56,483 bases of DNA from Pseudomonadota bacterium. Lineage in GTDB: Bacteria > Pseudomonadota > Gammaproteobacteria > Acidiferrobacterales > Acidiferrobacteraceae. This document shows positions 1 through 8,165 of the stretch, one piece after another. The stretch's first letter is position 1. Each line of letters opens with the position of its first letter. The stretch lies in the NCBI GenBank assembly GCA_021794595.1, contig JAJYQN010000093.1, positions 1 through 56,483 on the forward strand. Direction: 5' to 3'. A program made the position numbers and the translations under genes. Below the pieces are notes generated by a model, which was not told the DNA's origin, made no database searches, and saw only the letters and a list, made by a program, of their open reading frames with translations.

Positions 1-1
1 C

Positions 2-106
2 ATGGCGATGTTCACCACCTCTCAACACGCCGAGCCCGAGCCGGAGAAGAACTTTGGCGCAGACATTTCAACACTGACCAAGCTCATCGAGGAAGGCAAG
101 CTCTGA
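2..106 (+). CDS. C-terminal end of an unidentified protein (partial)
   Basis: An open frame enters from the left edge and stops at TGA 104-106. The visible 34 residues are acidic in the middle (EPEPEK) and end in LTKLIEEGKL. An ATG at 2-4 is in frame, but nothing upstream is visible, so this is probably only the tail of a longer gene. It is followed at once by transposase remnants, so it may belong to a mobile element. I do not recognise the family. Confidence 0.3.
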   Translation: MAMFTTSQHAEPEPEKNFGADISTLTKLIEEGKL

Positions 107-218
107 GTCTTCCTCCACAGCCAAATCCGGATACCCGTATTTTCAAGCTCGACGCATTCTCGCCTGGGTCAAGGCCAATCTCTGCTGTAAATTCGATCCG
201 GTAATGACTGGGGTATGG

Positions 219-969
219 TGATCGTCAGCGTGGCTTGATCGAATACAGCAGAGACTCATGCCGCCGACTGAATGAAAGCGTGTTGCACCGCTCATGGCGC
301 ATACCGATCCCTGGCATGTGAGCGCCAAGCACCAATCCTTGCACCATATGGTGGCCAAGTCGGACTGGTCGGATGAGGCGGTGCTTGAGGGGGGTACGGG
401 AATGGGTGGCTCCCGCCTTGGGGCTCGAGAAGGGAGGCTACTGGATCGTCGATGACACGGGGTTTCCACAGAATGGTCGGCATTCCTTGGGGGGGACACG
501 CCAATACTGCGGGCAGTTGGGCAAACAAGATAACTGCCAGGTCGTGGCCAGTCTGTCGCTCGCATCCCCGGAAGGCCGCTTGCCGATTGCCTTTCGGCTC
601 TATCTGCCCGAAGAATGGGCCACCGACAAAGCCCGCCGCCAGAAGACGGGTGTGCCCGAGGACATCCGTTTTGCTACGAAACCCGATATCGCACTCGCAC
701 AGATCTGAACAGCGCAAGCCATGGGCGTCCTAGCGGGCATTGTGTTGGCGGATGCCGGTTATGGCCATAGCATCGATTTCCGAGAAGGCTTAACCGCCCT
801 CGGTCTTTCATACTGCGGGGGCGCGCAGCCGAACACCGGCGTAGGGACAAAAGAGCGCATGCCCCTGTCTTTGAAACCAAGGACCAGCATGCGGGGCCGG
901 AAGGCCACGCGAGTGCGCCCGGCCCCTGGACGCTCGCCTTTGTCCGTGAATCCGCGAGGCAATTTATGA
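219..969 (+). pseudogene. Decayed IS701-family transposase
   Basis: Reading all three frames together recovers an IS701-type (DDE) transposase. Pieces, in order: RQRGLIEY near 220; LMPPTE then KRVAPLMA from about 255; DPWHVSAKHQSLHHM from about 307; IVDDTGFPQNGRHS and QYCGQLGKQDNCQV around 445-545; LPIAFRLYLPEEWA around 580-620; and GIVLADAGYG after 735. The gene is dead. There is a frameshift near 250, an in-frame TGA at 273-275 where a CGA Arg codon would fit, a frameshift near 390, and a second in-frame TGA at 706-708, after which the family sequence continues in the same frame. The frame ends at 969, short of a full-length transposase. Both in-frame stops look like C-to-T changes of CGA codons. 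Confidence 0.8.
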
Positions 970-1088
970 CACAGTAAGACGAATTCAGTGTCCAAGAATG
1001 GGGGCCCATTTTCGTTTCTCACGCACGCCCTGAGTTGCTAGCCGATTCGCAATAATCCAGGCCATGATCATCGACTCGATAAGTGTCC

Positions 1089-1442
1089 TTACTTGTGTCG
1101 CCGCGGACGGCGTAAGGTCATGGTATCGGGCCAAAATATAATCGCCGTGGCCGTAAGATACCCAAGAAAGAGAGCATCCAGTAACCAGTCTGCACTGGCA
1201 GGAAGCGGGCTATGGCTTATCCGTTGAAACGTGCGCGGAAACCACTCTAGGATGGCAAGGCCTAGCATGAGGACCGCAACACGGAGGGAACGGCGCCGTC
1301 CTGTCCACTGATGGACGAGTCGGCGGCGCCGCACAGACAGACCGATCAATACACCCAAACCAAGGCCGACGGTAACGGACCCCGTCAACCATAGTAGCGG
1401 ACAGGCGCATCCCGATATAGGCATAAGCATGGTTTCCTTCAT
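1089..1442 (-). CDS. Small membrane protein of unknown function
   Basis: This 117-residue protein has three likely transmembrane segments: about residues 14-36 (rich in Leu, Val and Gly), 54-66, and 88-105 before a basic tail (RRPRRHK). No catalytic motif or known family is evident. The start ATG overlaps the stop of the upstream gene as ATGA at 1439-1442, so the two genes are almost certainly translationally coupled and their products may interact in the inner membrane. A single strand-consistent frame with alternating hydrophobic and charged blocks supports a real gene, but no homologue is recognised. Confidence 0.5.
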   Translation of the reverse strand: MKETMLMPISGCACPLLWLTGSVTVGLGLGVLIGLSVRRRRLVHQWTGRRRSLRVAVLMLGLAILEWFPRTFQRISHSPLPASADWLLDALFLGYLTATAIIFWPDTMTLRRPRRHK

Positions 1443-1816
1443 GCCTCGGTCAAACAGCGACCGGGCTCACTTTGTTTGCTGGGACCTCGCTCGCTCAGGA
1501 GCCCTGTTTGGCAACGCGAGTCACAGTCCCCGTCGCTGTTCGGGTCGGAGCATTCGTACTGCTTATAAACATGCAGTCCCCACCAAGTCAACCCGGTGGC
1601 CACTCCCACAAGAATCAAAGTGCCCTCATATCGCGGGTATAAGAATGCGGCACCGGGGACGAGTATCGTGACGAGAAGAAGCACATCGGATACGACTTGA
1701 AGAATCGGCGGGTCCATTTGATGCCCCAACTCAAGCGCGATCCGCTTCGAGGGCGGTATGAAGCCAACGACCGTCGTCGTCTCCTCTCTATGGGAGCGAC
1801 GTGTTACACCCTTCAC
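1439..1816 (-). CDS. Small membrane protein of unknown function
   Basis: This 125-residue frame starts at a GTG (1814-1816). An in-frame ATG at 1717 (MDPPILQVV) is an alternative start that would leave about 92 residues beginning just before the first membrane helix. Two hydrophobic stretches (VVSDVLLLVTILVPGAAFLY and LILVGVATGLTWWGLHV) are followed by a Cys- and Asp-rich tail (ECSDPNSDGDCDSRC). It overlaps the next gene by four bases (ATGA). Function is unknown. The Cys-rich tail might bind metal or form disulfides, but that is a guess. Confidence 0.45.
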   Translation of the reverse strand: MKGVTRRSHREETTTVVGFIPPSKRIALELGHQMDPPILQVVSDVLLLVTILVPGAAFLYPRYEGTLILVGVATGLTWWGLHVYKQYECSDPNSDGDCDSRCQTGLLSERGPSKQSEPGRCLTEA

Positions 1817-2131
1817 TTCTCGACACCTGATGCGGGTTAGGGGGCGACTATCCCATTATTTCCTATTGGAGACACAGCTCGTCCTTCAGGCACATTCCCT
1901 ATCGGACAAGGCCGCGAGTTGCTTTGACCGGGGCTTCCAGTCATAATGGCCGCCCAGGATGGCTAATGTCTGTAGCGTCGTCGATACCTAGACGGTATCC
2001 AATTTTCTCCGACCCCTGTCAGTCGTTACCCTTATCCCATAATGACCGCGATGGCGTTCGCTCTTGGGCGCGCGTACTAGCGGTGTGCGGCTTTTTAGCT
2101 GCTTCTCTCGAGTATTGCCCCAGGAGTATAC
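1817..2131. other. Intergenic region, promoter side of rhlE
   Basis: About 315 bases separate the divergent small-membrane-protein pair from the RNA helicase. No convincing gene is seen. The segment must carry the helicase promoter and leader, and only the ribosome binding site (AGGAG at about 2122-2126) is clear. Confidence 0.5.
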
Positions 2132-3568
2132 ATGTCTTTTGCATCACTGAATTTGATTCCGCCCTTATTGCAAGCCTTGACCGATGCCGGATATGAGCAC
2201 CCGACCGCCATTCAAACGAGCGCGATTCCGCTCGTTTTGGCCGGCCACGATCTCATGGCCTCAGCTCAGACCGGGACCGGTAAGACCGCCGCGTTCCTCT
2301 TACCAGCCCTGCAGCGTCTGCAGACCCCGAGCACCGTTTCCGGTCGCGGTCCGCGGGTTTTGGTTTTAACGCCTACCCGCGAACTCGCAGCGCAAGTCAA
2401 GGACGCGGCTAGTACCTATGCTCGCCATCTGGCCCATATGCGCCTTGGTGTGATCGTAGGTGGCGTCCCGTATCCGGCGCAACAGAAGCTCCTGATGCGT
2501 CCGCTTGACGTCTTGGTGGCTACTCCCGGACGTTTCTTGGATCACGTCGAGCGCGGGCGCGTCGATTTTTCGCGTCTTGAGATCGTGATCTTGGATGAGG
2601 CCGACCGCATGCTCGATATGGGCTTCCTGCAGGATGTCGAGCGCATTATCGCAGCGACCCCGGCCACCCGTCAGACCGTGATGTTTTCGGCGACCTTCGA
2701 GGGGACTATTGCGACCTTTGCCCAACGGTTATTGAAGAACCCGCAGCGCATTCGCATCGCGCCGGGCGAGGCTCAGAGCGTGCAGATCGCGCAGCACGTG
2801 CACTACGTGAACGACGTCTCGCAAAAGAAGGCCATGCTGTTGGCGCTTTTAAAGGAGACCACGGTCGGTCAAGCCATCGTATTCACCGGCACAAAACACG
2901 GCGCCGATAAATTGGCTTTGGCCATAGGTGGCTGCGGACATGCGGCCGCCGCATTGCATGGCGACATGCGCCAGGGCGTGCGCAATCGTACCTTAGCGCA
3001 ATTCCGTGCCGGGACGGTGCGGGTATTGGTCGCGACCGACGTTGCCGCACGCGGCATTGATGTGGCGTCGATTTCGCATGTGTTTAATTACGATCTGCCC
3101 CGTTCTGTTGAGGATTATGTCCACCGTATAGGTCGCACGGGTCGCGCCGGACAGACCGGCGCTGCGGTGTCGTTTGCGACCCGCGCCGAGCGGGGAACGT
3201 TAAAGCGCATTGAGCGTTTTATCGGTCAACCGATACCGACAGCTGCGGTTCCGGGGTTTACGGTCAGTGAGGCCCAGGGCCACACGGCTGAGGAGGCGCC
3301 GTCTCGGCCCATGCGTCCGCGGACGGCTACGACTCGGCGCCCGGCGGCGCGTTCAGGTGCCGCTCGTCCGGGTGCGGAACGTCACGGTGCCGGGCGACCA
3401 GCCTCCGGGCGTCCAGCCTCCGGGGCCCCTCGCGAAGGAGTGCGTCGCAGTCGTCCGGTGAACGGGAATGACCGGGGACCGCGGTCGGCGGCTGCCGGCG
3501 GGGAGGCCGCCCGCACGGGCCATGAACCGAGCCGCAGAAAGAAGGTGATGTCGTTCTTGTTCGGTTAG
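2132..3568 (+). CDS. rhlE: DEAD-box ATP-dependent RNA helicase, RhlE type
   Basis: This cytoplasmic RNA helicase unwinds structured RNA in ribosome assembly, RNA decay and cold adaptation. All family motifs are visible in order: Q motif (HPTAIQTSAIP), Walker A AQTGTGKT, PTRELAAQ, TPGR, the DEAD box (ILDEADRMLDMGF), SAT (FSATF), ATDVAARGID and HRIGRTGRAG. After about residue 385 comes a low-complexity basic tail rich in Arg, Ala, Pro and Gly, including an imperfect repeat of GRPASG. Such tails in RhlE proteins help RNA binding. The start is fixed by AGGAG seven bases upstream of ATG 2132. The gene stands alone and ends in a strong terminator. The subfamily name rests on the short conserved core plus basic tail, so RhlB/SrmB-type naming cannot be fully excluded. 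Confidence 0.9.
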   Translation: MSFASLNLIPPLLQALTDAGYEHPTAIQTSAIPLVLAGHDLMASAQTGTGKTAAFLLPALQRLQTPSTVSGRGPRVLVLTPTRELAAQVKDAASTYARHLAHMRLGVIVGGVPYPAQQKLLMRPLDVLVATPGRFLDHVERGRVDFSRLEIVILDEADRMLDMGFLQDVERIIAATPATRQTVMFSATFEGTIATFAQRLLKNPQRIRIAPGEAQSVQIAQHVHYVNDVSQKKAMLLALLKETTVGQAIVFTGTKHGADKLALAIGGCGHAAAALHGDMRQGVRNRTLAQFRAGTVRVLVATDVAARGIDVASISHVFNYDLPRSVEDYVHRIGRTGRAGQTGAAVSFATRAERGTLKRIERFIGQPIPTAAVPGFTVSEAQGHTAEEAPSRPMRPRTATTRRPAARSGAARPGAERHGAGRPASGRPASGAPREGVRRSRPVNGNDRGPRSAAAGGEAARTGHEPSRRKKVMSFLFG

Positions 3569-3583
3569 TCCGAAGGGAACGCC

Positions 3584-3611
3584 AAAGGGGCCCGCAAGGG
3601 CCCCTTTTTTT
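3584..3611 (+). terminator. Rho-independent terminator of rhlE
   Basis: A GGGGCCC arm, a GCAA loop and a GGGCCCC arm are followed by a run of seven T, starting 16 bases after the rhlE stop. A-tract, GC stem, tetraloop and T-tract make it a textbook intrinsic terminator. It lies between two same-strand genes and isolates the TetR operon from rhlE. Confidence 0.92.
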
Positions 3612-3786
3612 GTGGGCGGCTAAGCAACACGGGCCGATTGAGTGGGGAAAAGTTCATTATTTTCCGCTTTTCGGGAGAGGCAACCGGCACGGGTTTTCCA
3701 AGCGACCCGAAGGGAGAAGAGGGGGCGGAGAGCGGGAGGCGGTGAGGCGCGGTAGCTTTGGGCTAAGAGAGATGGCTTGACAGGAG

Positions 3787-3804
3787 AGTTATCGATCGAT
3801 AACT
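3787..3804. promoter_or_regulatory. Perfect 18-bp palindromic operator before the tetR gene
   Basis: AGTTATCGATCGATAACT is a perfect palindrome ending 9 bases before the TetR start codon. A TTGACA hexamer lies directly upstream at 3777-3782, so the palindrome fills the spacer and -10 zone of the likely promoter. A bound repressor here would block RNA polymerase, the usual autoregulation of TetR-family genes. The right half (ATCGATAACT) recurs exactly at 4571-4580 before the next gene. Confidence 0.8.
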
Positions 3805-3813
3805 ATAGGGCTC

Positions 3814-4434
3814 ATGGGTATCGATGCTCCTCTCAGTTTCTTGGTCTCGCCGGATGACCCGCCTTCTAGGCGGGAAGTCGTACGCGTCGCGTTGGACCTT
3901 TTTGTGCGCGACGGTTTGTGTGCGACCAGTTTGCGCGATATTGCCGTGGCGAGCGGCTATAGCAGTACCGTGCTGTATAAGTTTTTCGACAGTAAGGACG
4001 CGTTGGCCGCTGACGTCTTCGAACGCTGTTATCGGTTTCTCGCTTTTAGGCTTCGAGCCGGCATCGATCCGGCGCTTTCATTTGATGTGAACCTGCGTGG
4101 ATTGATCGTGTCTGTGGCGGAGGTTTTGGCGTTGCAGCCACAGACTGTTCTCTATGTGAGCGAACATATTCGCTTGATGTGGCCCTCGATGTCGGCGCAG
4201 TGGAGGCAGGAGTCCATTGTGCGGATATTGACGGAGCTCTTTACGCAGGGGGTGCGGGAGGGGGCTATCGACCACGAGGAGGAGGTTCCCTATCTGGTAA
4301 CCGTTTTCATGGGCACCTTTAGTCAATATGCCAAACTGTCATATTTCAAGGAATTCCCGGCCGTGCCGGAAAAGGGCATGCACATAATATCCTCGATCCT
4401 CGAGCGGCTGTTTCAAAAAAGCGCTCATGAGTGA
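3814..4434 (+). CDS. TetR/AcrR-family transcriptional repressor
   Basis: This 206-residue protein has an N-terminal TetR DNA-binding domain at about residues 20-68 (REVVRVALDLFV, then TSLRDIAVASGYS as the helix-turn-helix, then VLYKFFDSKDAL). A longer variable C-terminal helical domain would bind a ligand and dimerise. The ATG at 3814 lies only a few bases after the putative promoter, with a weak AGGG at 3807-3810, so translation may be nearly leaderless. A perfect palindrome directly upstream implies autorepression. The related half-site before the following metallo-hydrolase gene suggests the two-gene operon 4636-5939 is its target. The ligand cannot be read from the sequence. Confidence 0.88.
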   Translation: MGIDAPLSFLVSPDDPPSRREVVRVALDLFVRDGLCATSLRDIAVASGYSSTVLYKFFDSKDALAADVFERCYRFLAFRLRAGIDPALSFDVNLRGLIVSVAEVLALQPQTVLYVSEHIRLMWPSMSAQWRQESIVRILTELFTQGVREGAIDHEEEVPYLVTVFMGTFSQYAKLSYFKEFPAVPEKGMHIISSILERLFQKSAHE

Positions 4435-4566
4435 GTTGATGGGGAGAGGAGGATGGGTGGCTGTTTGGGCGAACCTACGACCCCCGACTGAGTGCTTGGG
4501 AAGGTCATGGTGGACGGTGGTCGTGCGTGTGAGTCAGGAGCGGTAAAAAAATTTGCCGCGAAAGTA

Positions 4567-4580
4567 AGTGATCGATAACT
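4567..4580. promoter_or_regulatory. Second putative TetR operator
   Basis: AGTGATCGATAACT is a near-palindrome with one mismatch. Its last ten bases are identical to the right half of the 18-bp palindrome before tetR. It lies about 55 bases before the metallo-hydrolase start, in the position expected for control of that operon by the adjacent TetR protein. Confidence 0.65.
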
Positions 4581-4635
4581 CTTGTGGCAAGAGGGGATTA
4601 CAGGATGTCTACCGAGTATCCTAAGAGGATTGACG

Positions 4636-5508
4636 ATGACTATTCGCATTGATGCGATACGAACAGGTTCTGTGCGTATCAAGAGCGCTCAAGTGGCGCG
4701 TAAGGCGCTAGGCCCCCTACGCGTTATGGATGACCCCCGTTGGAGCGACTGGTTACCCATATACGCATGGCTTATCCACCATCCGGAAGGACCGATTCTT
4801 GTCGATACGGGGGAGACCTGCCGTGCTTGTGCGCTGGGATATTTCCCGCGCTGGCATCCTTACTATCGGTTGGCCGTTGAGTTTGATGTTCGCCAGGAAC
4901 AAGAAGTGGGCCCGGCACTTTGGGAGGCGGGGCTAAAGCCCAAAGACATTCGGACGGTGATTTTGACGCATCTCCACACAGACCATGCCGGCGGACTTCA
5001 CCATTTTCCTCATAGCACGATCTGGCTTTCGGCAAGAGAATGGTGCGACGCCAGAGGGGTCGGAGGCAAGATCCGAGGTTACGTTCAGAATCGTTGGCCG
5101 AAATGGTTCGCGCCGCAACTCTTCACTTTTGCCGAATCGATTGTGGAGCCATTTCTTGGAACGGTGGCTGTGACCGCAGCGGAGGATGTCTTGATAGTGG
5201 CGACGCCGGGTCATACTCCAGGGCATGTATCCGTGCTCGTACGAACTGGGGGCCTAAGTTATTTTCTGGCTGGCGACGCGAGTTACACAGAGAAAACGCT
5301 GCTCGCGCGGATCCCGGATGGGGTGACATTGTTCCCAGGCACCGCCGTCAAGACGCTCACGAATATCCTGAGCTACGCCCAAAGGGAGCAGACGGTCTAT
5401 CTGCCCTCCCATGACCCCGAAGCGGAGCGGCGTCTTAGAGAAAACCAGATCGTGCGGGTGTCGCAAGACGGTCTTTCTGAGGTGTCGCGGCTAAGGAGAT
5501 GGGTATGA
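4636..5508 (+). CDS. Metallo-beta-lactamase-fold hydrolase, lactonase-like
   Basis: The zinc site of the MBL superfamily is clear: HLHTDHAGG (about residues 115-123), GHTPGHVSV (about 190-198), an Asp in AGDASYT and a late His in LPSHDPEA. The N-terminal part (WLIHHPEGPILVDTGETCR) and spacing resemble the N-acyl-homoserine-lactone lactonase branch (AiiA/AttM-like), but substrate cannot be assigned. The start at 4636 is preceded by AAGAGGA with good spacing; a TTG at 4582 would add 18 poorly conserved residues. The gene is coupled by a four-base overlap to an SRPBCC gene and sits behind a TetR gene. This looks like an inducible detoxification or signal-degradation operon. Confidence 0.82.
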   Translation: MTIRIDAIRTGSVRIKSAQVARKALGPLRVMDDPRWSDWLPIYAWLIHHPEGPILVDTGETCRACALGYFPRWHPYYRLAVEFDVRQEQEVGPALWEAGLKPKDIRTVILTHLHTDHAGGLHHFPHSTIWLSAREWCDARGVGGKIRGYVQNRWPKWFAPQLFTFAESIVEPFLGTVAVTAAEDVLIVATPGHTPGHVSVLVRTGGLSYFLAGDASYTEKTLLARIPDGVTLFPGTAVKTLTNILSYAQREQTVYLPSHDPEAERRLRENQIVRVSQDGLSEVSRLRRWV

Positions 5509-5939
5509 GGGAGGTCATAACGTCTGTTGAGATCCGGGCTAAGAAAGAGGCCGTGTGGAGCACCCTTATGGACTTTCCGGCGTACCCGGAATGGAATCCC
5601 TTTATTAAGCAGATAGCGGGCCGGGTGGCGGTCGGTCACCGCCTTCAGGTGCATATGACGCTCCATAAGGGCCATGTATCCGTATTTTCCCCCATCATCG
5701 ATCTTGTCGTGCCGTTCGGCGAGCTATCGTGGAGTGGTCATTTGTGGGTACCGGGCCTCTTTGATGGGGAGCATCGATTTGTGCTGGAGTCGGCGGGTGA
5801 CGGCGTCACCCGCTTTGTTCAAAGTGAGCGCTTCTCGGGTTTATTGGCGGCGTTATGGGGCTGGACCTTGAGAAGCCAGGTGTGTGCCGGTTTTGAGAGC
5901 ATGAATCAGGCCTTGCGCGAGCGCGTGGAGGGCCGCTAG
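5505..5939 (+). CDS. SRPBCC (START-like) domain protein
   Basis: This protein of about 144 residues has the polyketide-cyclase/START-like fold signature: an N-terminal beta strand (VITSVEIRAKKEAVWSTLMDFPAYPEWNPFI) followed by a run of alternating strands and a C-terminal helix (SMNQALRERV). Such proteins form a hydrophobic cavity that binds small lipids or aromatic molecules. The ATG at 5505 overlaps the upstream stop (ATGA), with AAGGAG six bases before it. An ATG at 5499 is in frame but would sit directly against the ribosome binding site. It is probably co-expressed with the MBL hydrolase under the TetR repressor. Confidence 0.78.
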   Translation: MREVITSVEIRAKKEAVWSTLMDFPAYPEWNPFIKQIAGRVAVGHRLQVHMTLHKGHVSVFSPIIDLVVPFGELSWSGHLWVPGLFDGEHRFVLESAGDGVTRFVQSERFSGLLAALWGWTLRSQVCAGFESMNQALRERVEGR

Positions 5940-6020
5940 GGGTCGGTCCGAGTCATATTGTTTCGTAGGGAGCGGAAGTAAATAGGGGCTTTGTGCAATA
6001 AAATGCCGTCGAGATCGCGG

Positions 6021-7123
6021 CTTACTAATCAGTGCATATGTTAGAGACTATGACTACGCCGCGTAGCGCGTCTCCGGATGCTGAAAGAATGATCGCACCA
6101 TCTTCGGTGTCTTTTGCAGATGGCGGAGCCGGCTTATGACCGCGCGCAGGAGGTCTCTCGGGCCGTGCACGAGCGTACGGCCCACGCCGTTGTTCTTCAC
6201 GTCATTCCAGACAAGCTCATCCGGATTGAGTTCGGGGGAATAGGGTGGCAGGAAGAACAATCGGAGTTTTCCTTTGAGCGACTGAACAAACGTTGTGACC
6301 TTCTTGGCACGGTGCGAAGGATGGCCGTCACAGACGAGGAAGATCTTGCGCGGGCTGCCCTGCACGAGGCGCTTTAAGAACTCGATGAACACGCTGGCAC
6401 CCACACCCCCGCGCGCCACCATAAAGCGCAGCTCTCCGCGCGGTGAGACGGCTGAGATCATGTTCAAGGAGAAGCGCGCCCCGGTGACCCGTACCACCGG
6501 CGTTTCGCCCTTCTTCGCCCAGGTGGTGCCGCTGTGGAAGTCCGACCTGACCCCGGACTCGTCCTCGAAGAAGATCTCGGCCTTCTCGCGCCGGGCTTGA
6601 GCCCGGATCTTCGGGTACTCCTCTTTGAGCCAACGTTCCACCAGGGAAGCATCCTGCTGGTAGGCGCGAAAGAGCGGCTTCTGGCAGGTAAGCCCGAGTT
6701 GCGCCAAAAGCCGTCCTACCGACACCAAGGAGAGCTTCACTCCGAACTTCCGCTGGATCAGGGAGCGGATCTGGGCACGCGTCCACAGCGCAAAGGGGAG
6801 CTTCATCTGCAGGGGATTTTTCAGGGTCACGGTGTCGTAGACCCAGCGGATCTCTTTGGCATCCAGGCGCTTGGGGCGCCCCATCGCCCTTTTTGAGCGC
6901 AACGCATCCCATCCTCCACTGCGATACGCCGCGAGCCAGATGAAGATCCGGTTCGTATAGAGCCCCATGCCCCGCGCGACGGTCGTAGGCGCCTCGCCTG
7001 CCTGAACCCTTCTCACCGCCTCGAAACGGATCTCTTCGAGCTTGGCGTGATCAATCTTTCTTCCGTCGACTCGCATGCGATAATCATATCATATAGTCTC
7101 TAATATATGTACTGCTTAGTAAG
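6021..7123 (-). mobile_element. Complete IS630-family insertion sequence
   Basis: Near-perfect terminal inverted repeats flank one intact transposase gene. The left end at 6021-6051 and the reverse complement of 7093-7123 share CTTACTAA, then CAGT, CATAT and TTAGAGACTAT, with only three internal mismatches. The length of about 1.1 kb suits IS630. This family duplicates a TA target, and a TA lies within the conserved TTACTAA at both ends, so the exact boundary is uncertain by a few bases. Both the ends and the gene are intact, so the copy may be active. Confidence 0.87.
6054..7076 (-). CDS. IS630-family transposase
   Basis: This 340-residue transposase is full length and unbroken. The N-terminal half holds helix-turn-helix DNA-binding segments (EEIRFEAVRRVQAGEAPTTV, then the winged-helix region around residues 85-130). 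The catalytic DDE domain follows: first Asp in IFFEDESG (about residue 170), second in FLVCDGHPSH (about 250), and the Glu in LNPDELVWNDVK (about 288). PPYSPELNP is the IS630 hallmark. It is transcribed right to left, with its stop 30 bases inside the left inverted repeat. Confidence 0.93.
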   Translation of the reverse strand: MRVDGRKIDHAKLEEIRFEAVRRVQAGEAPTTVARGMGLYTNRIFIWLAAYRSGGWDALRSKRAMGRPKRLDAKEIRWVYDTVTLKNPLQMKLPFALWTRAQIRSLIQRKFGVKLSLVSVGRLLAQLGLTCQKPLFRAYQQDASLVERWLKEEYPKIRAQARREKAEIFFEDESGVRSDFHSGTTWAKKGETPVVRVTGARFSLNMISAVSPRGELRFMVARGGVGASVFIEFLKRLVQGSPRKIFLVCDGHPSHRAKKVTTFVQSLKGKLRLFFLPPYSPELNPDELVWNDVKNNGVGRTLVHGPRDLLRAVISRLRHLQKTPKMVRSFFQHPETRYAA

Positions 7124-7129
7124 TGGGGT

Positions 7130-7318
7130 ATGGCCGAGATACAAGCGACTCGAACCTCGATAGGTCATGTTGTTTCGCGTCTGATGCAGGACTTCGTCCC
7201 AGAAGGCCACCTAGCCTACTTTATTCCAAAATCTGGTCTTCCAGTATCCTCGGGATCTGTTTGGCCTGCGCGCGCGGAGCGTGTGTTAGCGAATCCCGGC
7301 CGAGCGCAGACCGTATGA
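7130..7318 (+). pseudogene. Possible N-terminal fragment of an IS1182-like transposase
   Basis: Translation of the first part reads SRLMQDFVPEGHLAYFI, close to the N-terminal motif of IS1182-type transposases (a VPE-(D/G)HLA-(R/H)F pattern). After this the frame loses resemblance and ends at 7318. If the match is real this is a short remnant beside the IS630 element. The rest of 7124-7442 shows no gene. Confidence 0.35.
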
Positions 7319-7442
7319 CTCTCAGCGGTTTTGATAGGCGCGAAGCGCATATTGGGAGGCGCCCCTATCTCACAGATTGCATCGGTGCCATATCGTTGTG
7401 CGTATCGTGCCCCGGTCTTTCACGGCGACTTTGTGAGAGAGG

Positions 7443-7889
7443 TTACGCGCCGGTACTAGGCGGCATGACGAGCGTCACCAGACCATGGGCTATCGCATTG
7501 GTTGCGAGAATCTTGTCGAGCGTCGCAAAATGGGTAACATCCCAGCGCAAGGCCATGGCAAGGTGTAGGGCATCTCCCGCACGAAGTCCGGATGCGGCAT
7601 GACGGCAGAGCGTGCGGGCACGCCGATAATCGTCTTCCGCTGGCACTATGAAAGGTGCGAAACATGTCGCGAATGCGTTGATATCGGCTATCGCCGTCGC
7701 CTGTCCATCGGCATCCATTTCACCGCGCCGCCGCTTGATCGCCACGGCGCTGTCGCACTCCACCAGCGCCCACGTGGAGAGGATTAGGCCCCCGCCGCTC
7801 TGGGCGACAAGCCACGCCTGGGCAAGGTCGGTGTGTGGTTCACGCGTGTGGGCGGCCACCAGGACGCTGGTGTCCACGTAGATGCGCAT
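7443..7889 (-). CDS. vapC: PIN-domain ribonuclease toxin, VapC family
   Basis: This 148-residue PIN-domain protein starts with the metal-binding Asp of IYVDTSVLVAA (Asp5). It carries a second acidic cluster (LVECDSAVA, about residues 42-50) and LRAGDALHLAMAL with further conserved Asp near residue 105, then THFATLDKILA near 118. Together these form the Mg2+-dependent active site that cleaves tRNA or rRNA in VapC toxins. It begins four bases after the antitoxin stop, the usual antitoxin-first arrangement. All catalytic acids appear present, so the toxin could be functional. Confidence 0.88.
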   Translation of the reverse strand: MRIYVDTSVLVAAHTREPHTDLAQAWLVAQSGGGLILSTWALVECDSAVAIKRRRGEMDADGQATAIADINAFATCFAPFIVPAEDDYRRARTLCRHAASGLRAGDALHLAMALRWDVTHFATLDKILATNAIAHGLVTLVMPPSTGA

Positions 7890-7893
7890 GGTC

Positions 7894-8154
7894 TCAGTAT
7901 CTTTCTTCTGTACGCAGCAGTTGCGAGGCTGGTGTGGTCATCGCCTCCTCCACCAGATGCGCGTTGACGTCGACGAAATGGCGTTGCAACCATTCCGTAC
8001 GTGTCTTTTTGCTCGCAGGGATGAGTTCGAGTGTGCCAGAAGGCGTCGTCGTGCAATCGACCACCGCGCCTTCTTCGAGGGCTAAGGCACGGGCCACTTC
8101 GGCCGGGATGCGCACGGCCAAGCTGTTGCCCCATTTGGAAACGGTCAGTTGCAT
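7894..8154 (-). CDS. vapB: AbrB/MazE-type antitoxin, VapB family
   Basis: This 86-residue protein begins with the swapped-hairpin AbrB fold motif (QLTVSKWGNSLAVRIPAEVARAL), and its C-terminal half binds and blocks the toxin. The start at 8154 is chosen because AAAGAGGT lies five bases upstream and the domain begins at this Met; an upstream in-frame extension to 8421 has no ribosome binding site. It precedes vapC by four bases on the same strand. Confidence 0.88.
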   Translation of the reverse strand: MQLTVSKWGNSLAVRIPAEVARALALEEGAVVDCTTTPSGTLELIPASKKTRTEWLQRHFVDVNAHLVEEAMTTPASQLLRTEERY

Positions 8155-8165
8155 AATGACCTCTT

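Noticed and set aside
6534-6896. Plus-strand frames inside the IS630 element
   Set aside because: They are antisense shadows of the intact transposase gene.
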